The position numbers were made by a program, and so were the translations under genes. This document shows positions 35,094 through 47,539 of a stretch of DNA of 64,000 bases, piece by piece. This stretch comes from Pyrrhoderma lamaoense (Eukaryota; Basidiomycota; Agaricomycetes; Hymenochaetales; Hymenochaetaceae): NCBI GenBank assembly GCA_002794735.1, contig NBAZ01000003.1, forward strand, positions 2,170,001-2,234,000, given 5' to 3'. The notes beneath the pieces are model-generated. The model did no database searches and was not told where the DNA came from. It saw nothing but the letters and a program-made list of their open reading frames with translations. The first letter of the stretch is position 1; each line of letters starts with the position of its first letter.

Positions 35094-36365
35094 CTAGATG
35101 AACTCGACCCCGCAGAAAAAGATTATGATTGCCAGGAGAAGAACCCAGCTCCATTCCGGTCTACGTGTCGGTACAGAACTGCTCATCGTTGATGCAGTAG
35201 AAGACCCAAACATTTGTATATTGCGGAAGTACGTATGAGTATCCGCCGTTGATGCCCATGAACTATCTCCACCTCCAAAGAACGTTCTATTTAACGGTAG
35301 CATAATTAGTGTGTGTAAAAACTTTATTATATTTAGAGCATGCGTACGAAAAGAAGAGCCCACCAGGGTTAACCTCGTCATCAGTCCGAAATTGGATACC
35401 CTTTTGGGATATAGCAAGAATATCATTGAAACTGATAATTTGTACTGAAATTAGTGAATTAGACAATCATCTTAGACCTGTGTGGACCCACTATAAGGCT
35501 GCGTAACCATTAGATGAGGATGGTGGGTCGTTCATTTGTACAAGAAGCGTCACACGAGACCATCTTTGAGCAACGCAAAGATTTAGGATAACGACATCAA
35601 CGAGTAACTGTATCGTGACTTACTGCCCACTTGGAAAACTAAAGGCTCCTCTGTCGATGCTAACACCGAAATCGTCGTTGCATGTAATATCATCGTCATT
35701 GCATAGTCCATCGCTCGTAGGAACATAAGCATACACTAATAGATATGAGACATATATATTTATACATTTATTTGAGTATACAACTTGCCTTCTCCCAATC
35801 CATCCTTTCTCCACATGAGACGTGCACTGAAGCAGTCAGTACCATTTGGTTCTTCTCCACCCGAGCAAGCGGTAGTGCTGGGACCTCCTCGTATACCCGG
35901 AAGTTTCCCACCCTTTACCCAATCAAAGTCGGTCTCGAAGGCAAGCTCATAGGAGACAAGCATTGACTGGAAAGGTGTTGAAGAATTCCAGAGCGTGTAG
36001 AACTGTGCACCACCTGTGTTGTTATTGAAGGATCCTTTTGGATATATAATACGCAGAACGGTGCCATTAGAGCTGTCACCACTGTCCACAGCTACTTGTG
36101 CACTCGGAAAGGGGTCAGAGACGAATTCCATGCTGTCATTGCCATTGCTTATGCGGCCACGACTGAGAGACCAGTTTGAAATGAGAAAGTCATCTGTATC
36201 ATTGACACTGAGGGTCGCCGTTGGAAATGGAATAGTTGTAGATGTTGTAAGAGAGAATTGGGTTGCGACAGAGACTATTGGTGTTGTTCCATCTGCAGCA
36301 ACAAAAGTAGGCACCAAGAGAGAAAGAAAGTAGATGAGCAGCGCACTGCGCGCTCTGAAAAGCAT
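35094..36365 (-). CDS. Secreted polysaccharide lyase family 14 protein, C-terminally anchored
   Basis: Start MLFRARSALLIYFLSLLVPT is a clear signal peptide, cleaved near VAADG. The PL14-type beta-jelly-roll follows: NWSLSRGRISNGNDSMEFVS, VLRIIYPKGSFNNNTGGAQF, YTLWNSSTPFQSMLVSYELA, FETDFDWVKGGKLPGIRGG, PNGTDCFSARLMWRKDGLGE, then YAYVPTSDGLCNDDDITCND, DFGVSIDRGAFSFPSGQ, VTLLVQMNDPP and THTYFRNIQMFGSS. PL14 enzymes cleave uronate polysaccharides (alginate or glucuronan) by beta-elimination. The exact substrate is not predictable from sequence. Unusually for this family, the C-terminus is a Ser/Thr spacer followed by a hydrophobic stretch (WSWVLLLAIIIFFCGVEFI), suggesting a GPI or membrane anchor. 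Five to six exons. Confidence 0.82.
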
Positions 36366-36666
36366 ATTAGTAGTATCAAAATAAAGACAATGGTGTTTCT
36401 AGCACGCCTTTTCTTTCTTATGTGCTTGTCGCCGTCCAGAATCAAGATTCCAACAGCCAAGTCAGCCCAATGCCAAGCAGGGCATCACTTTACTTTCCAC
36501 GACGTTGTGAACTGCGACGGTGAGTACCAGTACCTATTTTGGATGATCTTCTCATAGCCACTGGGACTTCGGGACATCCCGATAGATCGAGGTGTATTAC
36601 TCACGTCTTCCACACCATTCGGTGTCTACATTTCAGAGTTATTGCCGACGACGACTTCAAGAGGAA
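36366..36666. other. Divergent promoter region
   Basis: Shared 5' region of the PL14 (−) and NAR1 (+) genes, about 300 bp. No known factor site stands out. Confidence 0.5.
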
Positions 36667-39068
36667 ATGGCATTCTCTGGTGCTCTAGTCCGTTATCATC
36701 AGTTCATAGATTCTGCATCTAAGTAAACTGACTGCTTCAACAGACACTTACGGATCTTAACGACTTCATCACGCCTTCTCAGGCATGCATAAAGCCTGTT
36801 GAACAGACTAATAAGCAAGAAATTCCAAACCAAAGCGCTGCCTCGGTACCTTCGCCCTTTCTGTCCTATATCTAAGTCGATTTTCTGATGAATCCCATTA
36901 ACAGACTCAGATTCACATAGATGCATCCGGTTCTTATTACGAGGTCTCAAAGTCTGCTGATACAACAGCCCGTAAACTTGAAACAGCCCAAATTAGCTTG
37001 AATGACTGCCTCGCGTGCAGGTATGCCTTATCTTTATTGCACACGTTTACAACTTTCTTATGCGTGCATGTTTGATCTTCTTACCCTATAGTGGTTGTAT
37101 AACATCCGCTGAATCAGTTCTAATTACGATGCAATCTCATGAGGAGGTATTCAGCGTACTCCAATCCAATCCACCTACAATTTGCGTTGATCACAAGACC
37201 CCAGTGTTATCAATATCACCCCAGTCTCTTGCTTCCTTGGCTGCTAGTGTAGCTTCTTCATCCAATACCACAGTTACTCTCACACAGATCCTCCGCCGGG
37301 TTACGGATTTTGCCCTTTCAATAGGCTTCGAACATGTCTATGATACCACATTTGCTAGGCATATAGCCTTATTAGAACATGCGCGTGAGTTTGAAGAACG
37401 CAAGGCAGCTGCTGACTCAACCGGAAAGCTCCCTATGCTTGCTGGTGCATGCCCCGGCTGGGTATGCTATGCTGAGAAGACCCACTCCGAGATGCTCTCA
37501 TTTATCGGTCAAACAAAGAGTCCACAACAAGTGATGGGTACTCTCGTCAAGAAATGGCTTGCTGGGAAATGGGGTAAGAAGTGAGTCTTGTTCCCTTGGA
37601 TAAATGCATTTTTTTCGGTCTTCCTGTAATGGAAATTACACTACTCCGATAATACCAACGCCACCTTTCCTCCACTCGTGACTCATCACTTGCTCACCCT
37701 TTTTCCCTGTTCGAAGCCTTTTTTTTCAATCTTGCTTCCTATTTATAATTTCCTTCCGTATTCATCCCGTCCCTAATTGATACATAACCTTTCCGCCGAT
37801 CTCGTGTCTGATCCGCAGCTTCTTATTGACTAACTGCCAACTCATTTGTTTGTTGAATTACTCAACTGTTCCCTTGTTATCTGTTTCATATTGTGGAATG
37901 GATCCTGATCACCTGTTTCTGTAGGCCCAGCCAAATCTATCATGTTACCGTAATGCCGTGTTACGACAAGAAACTGGAAGCCAGTCGTTCGGATTTCTAC
38001 GATGAAAATTATGCGACTCGGGATGTAGACTGCGTAATTACTACTGGAGAACTCGATCGCATGATGCGCGAACGTTCATATGATTTATCCTCTCCGCTTC
38101 CAAGCGAAACTGTTTCAGCAAATGAACATGGTTCGATTGTTCACAACGAGACTCTTGAGCTAGACCATCCAGAAGTACCTAATATACCAGAACTGCTGAC
38201 TCACACAGGCACTTCTTCTGGATCTTATTTACATACACTTCTTAACCTGTATGCTACTCGTGATCCTTCGCTAGAGCTTGCGACACGTCAGGTGCGCGGA
38301 TCAGATTTCGAAGAGTATATCCTCCGAGCCTCGGCTGGAGATAACAGGATTGTATTCAAAGCTGCTAGGTGTTATGGTTTTCGGAGTTTACAAAATGTTG
38401 TGCGACGCGTGGGACGCGCGGCTGGATTACAGGTTGGTCGTGGAGCTGCTGGAAGACTAGCTGCAGTCCGTGCGAAGCGGCGCATTAAGCCGAAGACCGC
38501 AAATGCTGAAGGCAATGAAGATGAGAATGGTGACTCAGATAGGCCATATGATTATGTGGAAGTCATGGCCTGTCCGAGTGGTTGCGTAAACGGTGGCGGT
38601 CAATTACGCCCTCCCGTCTCCATCGTTCAATCCGATATGGACATCACCATGTCTATAAATGAGCATACGAGCTCTAGCTCATCGAATACATCTCCCGCTG
38701 CACTAGACTCTAGATGGGGGGACCGTGAATGGACAAAGAAGGTAGAACAGGCTTACTGGCATGACTTACCAACGCCTCCCCCTTCTCCCTCGAAGCTACC
38801 TAAAAGCCTAGATTCTCTTTCATCTACAGTGTCTGTAATGGGACAGTCGCCTTCTACTCCGAATACTGCCACCGCTTCCACTCGACTTCAAAGGGCAGAT
38901 ATTCTCGCGTTATCTGTTCTTTCCGATCTCACTCACACACCTTTCACCGAAATCAAATCATGGGATTCAAACCTTGGACAAAGCGCAGAAAATATACGGC
39001 GTACGCTATTCCGGACAGAATACCATGCGGTAGAAAGTGAGGTTGCGGGTATTCAAGTTCAATGGTAG
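36667..39068 (+). CDS. NAR1: Cytosolic Fe–S cluster assembly factor Nar1 (NARF/iron-hydrogenase-like)
   Basis: Acts late in cytosolic/nuclear Fe–S assembly, linking the early scaffold to the Cia1–Cia2–Mms19 targeting complex. Start MAFSGAL joins over a short intron to TLTDLNDFITPSQACIKPVE. Cluster ligands: the N-terminal Cys of QACIKP plus SLNDCLACSGCITSAESVLI (ferredoxin-like), and the hydrogenase-like site in AGACPGWVCYAEKTHSEML, VTVMPCYDKKLEASRSDFYD and VMACPSGCVNGGGQLRP. The intron before PSQIYHVTVMPCYD (about 37583–37925, 340 bp) is far longer than its neighbours. Two low-complexity insertions, one before YDYVEVMACPSGC and a Ser/Pro-rich one after GGGQL, make the protein longer than the yeast form. 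The C-terminus is RTLFRTEYHAVESEVAGIQV plus QW. Confidence 0.93.
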
Positions 39069-42000
39069 AAGAGATCTAGAGGAGTTTCGCGTGTCTTATC
39101 CCCTGCGATACGTAACGTGACCGTGATTGCAATTGGTGATAAAGCAGAGTAGGGAGCTGCGCTGATTGGTGTATGGATACCATTGGCTCATATCCAAAGC
39201 TAAACTATTTTGGAGTTGAAACACTTATACTCATACGCAAAACTGTAACATATATTAATATATTAGATCTGGCCCTCAGCCTAGACGGGATCTATCATGG
39301 CCTCGGCGCTATACAGTGGATCTTAGAGGTCGATGAGATACCAACTCTGTGAATTAAGTGATTTGGATTCGAAACAAGGTTTACAGGCTTTTTCTGCGGC
39401 TCTAAATTACGACTTTCGAAGTACTGAATAGCTATGCTTCTCCCCTTCGTTCTTCTACTCGAGAGATCTCTTAAAACGAAATCAAAGGGTGGGCGAACTT
39501 CCGACAACCTCAAATGCTTCGTGTTCTAGTCCGTGCCGGAGTAACTTAAACCTATCATAGGCTTTTTGCATGGACTCCTTGATTGTTACGTTAGTCATCT
39601 TTATGTACTTTCTTCTATCGCATGGACCAGGGTGAATATGATAGTCACCAGCCACATCACATTCACCAATACTTGTCAGTTGATCAAGTGATAGTGCGAA
39701 AGATGATCGCCCCCTTTAGCAGGTGCTCCCGTTAGACATAACAGTCGGCTTGGCTTATCTATCGTGCTCCTACCTTTTCCCCTTCTCACCGTTGTGGACT
39801 CTTCCCTCAAACATTTTTGGCACACGACCTTTATTACAAAATTTTTAATTTTTGGGGGAGCTTCCTCTTCCTTCAGGCAGGCGATCCAATCTCGATGCTC
39901 ATTCGCCTGTCAAGTTCTCCTGCCTTCCTGCCTTTGACTGTTTCTGAAACGTTTGAACTCTTCGTTATAGATCACTGCAGCAAAGAGAACGCAAGGATAG
40001 ATGAAAGCAAAAAAAAGTAAAGAAGTCACATTTGAGCCTCTACCACCCAATTTGAATGACAATACGCATACGTCAAAAAAGTCAAAGTGATATACCTCGC
40101 TCCTCTTCTCCCGAATCGCAATTCGGGAAATTCCTATTATCTAATTTTTACATTTTCGAAGATTGAGGAAATTAAAATTAAGGTTCTTTTCGTTTATGTA
40201 GCCCAAGTGCTACTTGTAATAATTGTAATATACATGTGCTACGGTATGTGTTTGCTCCCGGCGGCAAGGCAGGGACGAAAAGGATGGAACTGAAGTATAT
40301 TTTCCACGACAACAAAGAAGCAAAAGTAGGGGACTGATCAGGGTGGTCGGGCGATAAACGACTCTTACGACAAAGAACAAGTCTAGTAAACAAATCCCGG
40401 AAGGTAAAGGATGGAAGGAGAAATTGAAAAAATGAATCAGATCTTAGTTCTCGTATCTTTTCTTCGAAGACTTCATGATACATATATGATCGTGTATACC
40501 TATATGTACGATCGGGATCTCGGACTCGGACGAGACGGACTTGTGTATAATACACGGGTGTGGGGGTAGGAAGGTTAGAAGGAGAAGGGGGGAAAAGAGG
40601 GAGGAAGCGGTTTCAGGGAAAGGAAGAAGGAAGAAGATGTGTGTATGTGGAGAAAGAGAAGCTTAACTAACGAAACAAGCGTAGCTCAGGGCAAAGAGGT
40701 GTATAAAAACGCCACCCCCCTTTAGAAGCAGGGAAGGGAGGGGGAAGGAAATTAGCGAACGGAGTTTTGCGTGATTTTGATCATTTAAAGAGAGAATTTG
40801 TTGGGAAAAGGGATCAAATACAATTCAGTTGATGGTCGTTCATGTTTTGAATTCAGGCAAAGATAAAGGTACTATAGATAAGCGGTGTAAGGAGATATTG
40901 GGGGGACAGGGGAGCTGGCGCCGATTCGAGCCTGAGAGTCGGTGCTCGGGTTTGATGCGTGGTGCGGCGCAGATACTCAAGATTTTAGTCTCAGATAAAT
41001 CACGATTGTGCTTCTGGGCAGGTAAAAGAGACGAAACAATTTCTAACATATGTAATTACACTTGAATCATTATACATTAGTCATTTCTAGAGTCAGGAGA
41101 TCTATTTCGCTGAGTAGATGTTGACGTGGTTCGGATGAGTCGGCTCTATCATTCATTCAGGTCATGGTTATCGGAGTGAAGAGCGATTGAGAATGTTTGT
41201 GGGCGTGTGGGCGGGATGTGGTATATTCTGTGTTGTGTTGGAGCCAGCGATAGTATCGTATGTGCACCCACGTTCATCTGAATCCGAGTTCCATTCATGA
41301 GATGTAAAGACGCAGATGATGCCTGGTGGCTGGCGAATAACATTGAAGCATGTCTTACTCTTTTGGACATTTTTTCCCCTTATTTACATTTTTATCAGTC
41401 CCCGCTCTTTTCGTGTGTTTTATTGGTGGGCGTTATCAAAACTCAGACACTATGAAACAGACAAATGTTCCCCGCTCTGAATAGTTGTTATCTTAGTAGA
41501 ATTGTAGGAAAAAATAAAAATAAAATGAAAAGCCCCATCTTTCCATCTGCCTACTCACTTAACACGCCTCCTTCTTTTTCAGGTCTTTTGACTTTATCTA
41601 CTACCCATCTAAAGCGTGAATTACTCTAAAATGAATTAGTGTTACATCCCATTACATACCTCAACGCCAGTCTCAGTCCCGAATGAACCCCCATTTATCT
41701 TCTTTCATCATGTCAATTCTTTGTTTTATCAATTATCTATATCTATAGTCCCATCTCTCTTTCCTTTTTATCCTTCCTTGGGTACTTCTTCTCTAACCGG
41801 CTCTTGCTTCATCTTAGTCTTTTTCCCTATTCAAGTTACTCTTAGCCTATTTTTTTCTATTCCATTAGTTTCCTTATCAGGCCTTTCGTTACAAAAAACT
41901 CGGAATATTATTCAATCACGAGGGAAGGGGTGGTAATGAGAGGGGCTGTACATATTATGTGAGTGCGTTCATGCTTATGCCCACGAATAGTAATGGATGA

Positions 42001-44299
42001 TAAGCCACTAAAGCGCATGTGTTAACAAAGTCAAACATGCATACATACCATCTCAAAAAGACCTGATCCACCCTCTGCATTGGATCCCTTCCTCATGGGG
42101 AAGTGTTTTTTAAGGTCTAAGGAGTATTCATCAGGACTAAGCTTAGTTTGTACACTTACACTCTTGTAAGAACTTCGGCGCGCATTTGGGAACGTGTTTA
42201 AAGCGTGTAAACCAAGTAGGAGCGGTTGTCGCCTTTGTTTATCCACTCCCCGCGTAAGTAATTTATTAATAATCTACTGCAACTTGTCTACAGCCGAAAT
42301 TCAGAAAAGGTATTACTAATACCTATTTTTGATCGCTTAGTCAGCGATGAAGTATGGGGACTGCACTAGAAACGGAACAAGCTGTCTCATGATCATGCCC
42401 TTGTTCAAGTTTTTCTTATAATCACAAGAGATACACGTAGATTAGATAGATAAAGAGAGTTGATATAGTCTGGCAATAAGGGTTTTCCTTTGAAACTCGC
42501 TCAAAAACTACGGCTTCTTAGATAATAGATCTCTGTACCCCGTGACGCGAGATCTTCCACAACTACTTTCTATTTTGGACCCTTATCAGGCTTTTGATCC
42601 CTCTTAATCCCGAAAGAAAAAATAAGTAAATTAGATCAGCTAGAGCGCCTTACTCGTAGCCTGCTAACAAAAAGAATAGAAAAGAGAAAGAAAAAAAAAG
42701 AGAAAAATCGGTACCTGAACATTAATATCACATCAATGTATCAATCAACCAACAAAACACATACATGATATAAAAATGAAGATTATCGTTTGTGAATATT
42801 TACCGGTATAGCAAACCAATTTTACTCTTGAAAATTTTCATCTACATGCCTGATAGTAACCTTTAGGCTCCGATTAAATATGTCAAATTATAGCATGTGT
42901 ATACATGTACCTACTGCGTTGGGCATGTTTTTCGCTACCTGATGACTGGCATATGCCAACTTGCCAAGAATATGCCATGGCGCAAACGCTTAGTAGATTA
43001 AATATTCCTCATAAGATTATTATGATTGTACTGATCGTTTAGATTGCTCGGATGTTCATGAAAGGAGAAGGGAGGAAAGGGACCTGCCAGCAAAGACAGA
43101 GCCCTATCCGAGTCATTAGCTTAACTCCATACACATGCAAGCGACTTGTAACGGATCGTTCCCTCTTTTACGTCGTGCGAGGAACGAAACTCAAAGGCAG
43201 TTCCGAGGGCTCAAGAAGAAGTCAAGAGTAAAAATAGATCGTGACGCCTTTAGATTAACCCACTCTACTACATGAATCAAGACCAGTTATAAATGCAATC
43301 CACAGTGGATCCATCATGTAAAACCTAATTCAAGCTAATTATCTTTCAATACAATCAAGCAGAGGTCATGAGGTAATATAATAAGAGAGTCATGAGTGGA
43401 GTAAGTGAATGCTAGTCCTAAACTGGCGCCGCCTCGGGATATCCCACTTCAATGGTTCTGTCCACGAGCCCTTCCTTCCGCTCGCCCTACACCCAGTGAC
43501 CCAAGACCTCAACCTCGGATGAAAAGATAGACTCAAGCTCGGGGACCCTAACAGACTCTTCTTCCTACTAAATCAAAAAAAGAAGGAGCAGGGAGGAGCA
43601 GGAGCAGGAGAAAAAAAAAAGGAAGGTGAAGGAGGGACTCGGGTTTCAAATCTTGGGTCTCAGTCACTAGGCTTATTAGGTCTTGAAATAAACAAATTGC
43701 AAATTACACACATACGAACACTTCCACACATGTACGAGGCACTTATATTATATCTTCTTTATACTTCTTATGGAATGAAGTTACTTACATGTAATCATAC
43801 ACATAATAATATATGTATATGTACCTTATTAAATGCTTCTCAGATGCCAAATACACCAAGCAAAGTCCGTGGCTCACCCATCGATGCCTCGTCCTCCCCA
43901 CAACACGAAGATCGGGGGAACCAATCGTTAACTACCTACCCCTCCTTCCCCAGACCCTATTTGTTGAAATGAAAATCAAATTAAAGCCTGCGTACGTAAA
44001 ACTCGACTCAAACAGCAGATCAATAATCAGAAAAAATACAAATCTTATTCTTCTCTGTAGACTCTAGCCAGTTGGTATACCTGAATTAGCGATCTTTTAC
44101 ACATGGAACGCACACATAAACGTAAAATCAGTACACTCAAAATACTATTGTCCACTATTATTACTACCACTAGATAGTATTACTTCATGACTAAGATTAT
44201 ATACTAAAAGTAAAAAAAAGAAATAGTGTCCAGACAAAAATAAAGGAAAGTATTAACGAGCAAGAATTATAAGATTGTCATTGTCTTCATCTCTCACTT
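39069..44299. other. 5.2-kb interval with no supported gene
   Basis: Lies between the convergent 3' ends of NAR1 and the t-SNARE gene. All open frames are short and none shows a domain or a believable exon chain. There are long purine-rich runs (40555–40640, 40725–40755, 43565–43635), pyrimidine-rich runs (about 41700–41890), and a TATAAAAA at about 40702–40709 on the plus strand that could mark an unannotated transcript. No tRNA, rRNA or transposon ends were recognised. Confidence 0.5.
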
Positions 44300-47241
44300 T
44301 TATACCTCGCATAACACGAGAAATAGGCTGAGAAGGTGGTAAAAGCGATATAAACGGTAGAGGTGGCAGTTGTTCCCCTCCTTCTGGTGCTTTTTCTTCG
44401 AAGTTATTCGTGATAACTGTCGTGTGAGAAGACGGGATGGCGAAGTACTTGGTGCCGGCGAGGAGGATGAAGAATGTCGACGGGGCTTAAAGATGAGTAC
44501 AATAATCAACCCAAAAATGATGAGTAGCAACAAGAAAATACATTTTCTTCTTCCCGTATTCTTTTGATATCTATCAGTACCAAGTCCAATAATAATTTAT
44601 TAGTATCGATCCCTCACGAAAATCAGAATACGGTATTAAATGATTCTGAACAACTCACCCTTCGGCCATTTTCAGCTCCTTCACAGCATCATGCATCTCT
44701 AAAGCAGTTCTCTCAATATTATACTCGATACTATCTAAGACCGTCCCCTGGTCAATCACTAGTGCACTCATTTCCTTGAATAATTCAGCTAATTGTCCAA
44801 TTGAACGTGCGATCTCTGTGATCTCCCTATCACGTTGCTCGAGATTCATATCTGGTGCTTCCTCGAGCTCTTGGTCGAATAGCAGATGAGTTTGTTGGCC
44901 TTGGGCCTGATAAAGAATGAGTATTTAAAAACAACCGGAAAAAAGAGATAAAGATAAAATATCCATCCAAGTATAATCATGTATTTTCTCTTTTTTACTA
45001 TAGATAAGAAAGAGAGGAAGGTGGCTTACAGCAATTTTCACATCTTCATACAGTTCTGACATAGCTTCTGAACCACCGATAGCGGGGTGGGCCGCTCCAG
45101 ACGCAACAAGAATATCTTTATTCTTGATTGCATGGCCCTGGAGAGCTAGAAGAGTGTACAATCAGAGCCCAAAGTCCAGCCCCCAAAACAGATCATGGCC
45201 GAATGTTGGGGTTCGATATGGAATGATTTATTTTTAGATTTATATTTATATTGGTCCGTATTCATATAGAGGATGACGAATAAGAATCAGATTAGAAGGC
45301 CATGCATAAGGCGGGATGTGTGGTCGTGGAGATACAAGACGAAGATGGGTGATGATAAAGTATATTCATTCCGATCCACGTTTTTCGTTCGCCAACATAC
45401 AGGGTCAAGGCGGTCATCATCGAAGCCACAGGGATTGAATCACCAGAGAGTTATTGCAAGAAGACGAAGCCACAGCAAAACAAGCGCATCAAAGAATTAC
45501 CCCCAGGTCACGTCAGCATAAGAAAGCAGATGAACAAACAAAGAACGTCAGCATCTGTATTGAATGATAGGACACTAGAATTACAGAAGCTTGGAGGATT
45601 CCCAAAAAAAGACAAGGTAGACTCAGGACCAATTAAAATTGATGGGATAAAAGTAGTATATAAAGTACATGTGTTAACTGTATGACCGTTGTGAATTTAC
45701 TTCGGCAAAAGTCCGAGCCGAAGGACGACGAGGCGGGGGAAGTAAACAGATCTATGTGCAAAGGAAAAGGACATAACGATATGACGATGGAAGCAGTGTT
45801 CCACAATGCCGCCACAATGGAAAAAGGTAGACATAAACAAAGACAAGGACTCACTCTCAAGGTAGACTCGTTGTTTCTTGCGAAATGTTGCACTCAACTC
45901 TTGAACCTTCGCTGCAAGAGCACGTTGGACGTTCTGCGCTGCGAGTTCCTCATGCCGCGTTGGCTTCTGTCGTTTCTTTGTAGGGGGAAACGCATGCGTA
46001 TTCTTAGATGCGGAAATGCCTTGAATAAGAGTTTGACACCGACGGAACTCCTATTGGGGAAATTATTAAGTCACAACGTAGAATGGAGAGTGCCAGAGAC
46101 AAATAAAAAGAGAAAGAAAAAAAAGGACGGAGCTTAGTATCGGAACTCGGAATGGGATGTAATAGATTGTTTAGACTTGGAAAAAAATTGGAGGAAAATC
46201 ATAACGCGTGTATACTGTCATCTGTCCCCATCAGCGCATCACCGTAAGTGCATAGCCATAGATGAAGGCATTGATAGCGAAAGACGTTGAAGGCAGCCTT
46301 TGAACATGAGGATGAAATATAGACATGCGAGCAATGTAACAGGGTCCACAGAGAGGATAGACGCGTTGGAGATGAGAATGACATACTCTAGTAATCTCTG
46401 TCGTCAACTGTTCTATCTCTCTTTCCTCCAGCGATCGGTCCGCAAAACCGGGAAGGACATGTTTTGCGTGGAGTTTGTCAAGTGCGGTGACTGCAGCCGT
46501 ACAAAGAGAAAGAACGTTAGTCGTTTCTCTTTGACATGTTTAGCGAGTGGCGAGGTAAGAGGACTGTAACGGTGCGTAATAGATAAAATTTTTATCACGT
46601 ATAGAAGAGGATGGAAACAAAAGGAAGAACACATAGAAGAATAAATTTCATCATAAAAAGGTTGAGAAGCGGAGGAGTGGATCGAACAATGGATTGGATA
46701 TGATGTATGTTGGTAGGTATGCCGGATCTTGGCATTGGATGTTGTGAGTATGGGTAATAGAGAAGTAAAGAATGTAGCTGTGTGGAGCGAAATTGAATCC
46801 AAGGAAATAAAGATAGTCTGAAACACGGCGCTAGAGGAGAAGAAACTGGAGGCCGTGTGGATTATGCGGACAGACGTACTCTTTGCTTGTGTGGAGGCTA
46901 AAATGTCCTGTACTTGGTCCGAGACGTCAACCCTAGAGGTCAAAGTAATCACGACATGGGTAGATGTGGCCGGTGCAGGGCAACAAAACAGGGCAGGGAA
47001 GAGAGTAATGAGTCAGAGCAGGGTTGAAGGAAAAGAGGAGATAAACAGACCAGGGAGGTGGGAGGTCAACGTCAAGAGCAACATGAGATGAAGAAGGAGA
47101 ATGATGAGCAGGGATTAATCTGTCGTGCTCATCGTCCGCATCGTCTGCATAGACACTCGACGAGGCGTTGTTGCGAGTTCGAGGTGTTGAATCTCGATAT
47201 GAGACAAAGAGGAGAGTCCGAGAGCGAGTTGTGGGTTCCAT
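44300..47241 (-). CDS. TLG2: t-SNARE of the Tlg2/syntaxin-16 type
   Basis: A trans-Golgi/endosomal Qa-SNARE. Start MEPTTRSRTLLFVSYRDSTP (the TRSRTLLF-SYRDS opening is typical of Tlg2/STX16), then an acidic linker, DLPPPW and VDVSDQVQDILASTQAK. Habc segments: LDKLHAKHVLPGFADRSLEE and EFRRCQTLIQGISASKN. A linker segment follows, ELAAQNVQRALAAKVQELSA. The SNARE helix is REITEIARSIGQLAELFKEM followed by SALVIDQGTVLDSIEYNIER, with the central Gln in DQGTVLD. After a short intron comes YQKNTGRRKCIFLLLLIIFG, the C-terminal anchor, followed by a cytosolic/luminal tail of unusual length. Two introns exceed 300 bp, one (about 45862–45163) being about 700 bp, unlike the other genes here. Stop at 44300. 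Confidence 0.88.
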
Positions 47242-47419
47242 GAGTGGGACGCGGGACGGGACGAGTGTGGTTAACAATAATAATAATAATTAATGATGAC
47301 GATATTATTATTATTGATATAAATATTAGTATTGTGGGTGTTGATGTTTTAAATATTGATTAAATATATTAATGATAAATAAAACAATCTAAAGATACAA
47401 AGGGAAGGTACTCATGTAT

Positions 47420-47431
47420 TTATATATATAG
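47420..47431 (+). promoter_or_regulatory. TATA box before the small cysteine-rich gene
   Basis: TATATATATA at 47421–47430, about 110 bp before the ATG at 47540, followed by a CT-rich leader (about 47440–47510). This layout is typical of expressed basidiomycete genes. Because the site is palindromic it could also serve the divergent t-SNARE gene. Confidence 0.4.
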
Positions 47432-47539
47432 TCACCCATTTCTCTAATCCTCCATCCCATCCCAGCTCAATCTCGCTAACACTTCCCCCCTTCTGAATTA
47501 TACACCTCAACCTTTACACAAACACTCTTAACCCATACA

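Noticed and set aside
40178..40555. 125-codon minus-strand frame in the gene-free interval
   Set aside because: No domain, no splice partners, and biased composition from pyrimidine runs.
45682..46137. 151-codon plus-strand frame inside the t-SNARE gene
   Set aside because: Antisense to the exon encoding the Habc/linker region and part of the long intron; a shadow.
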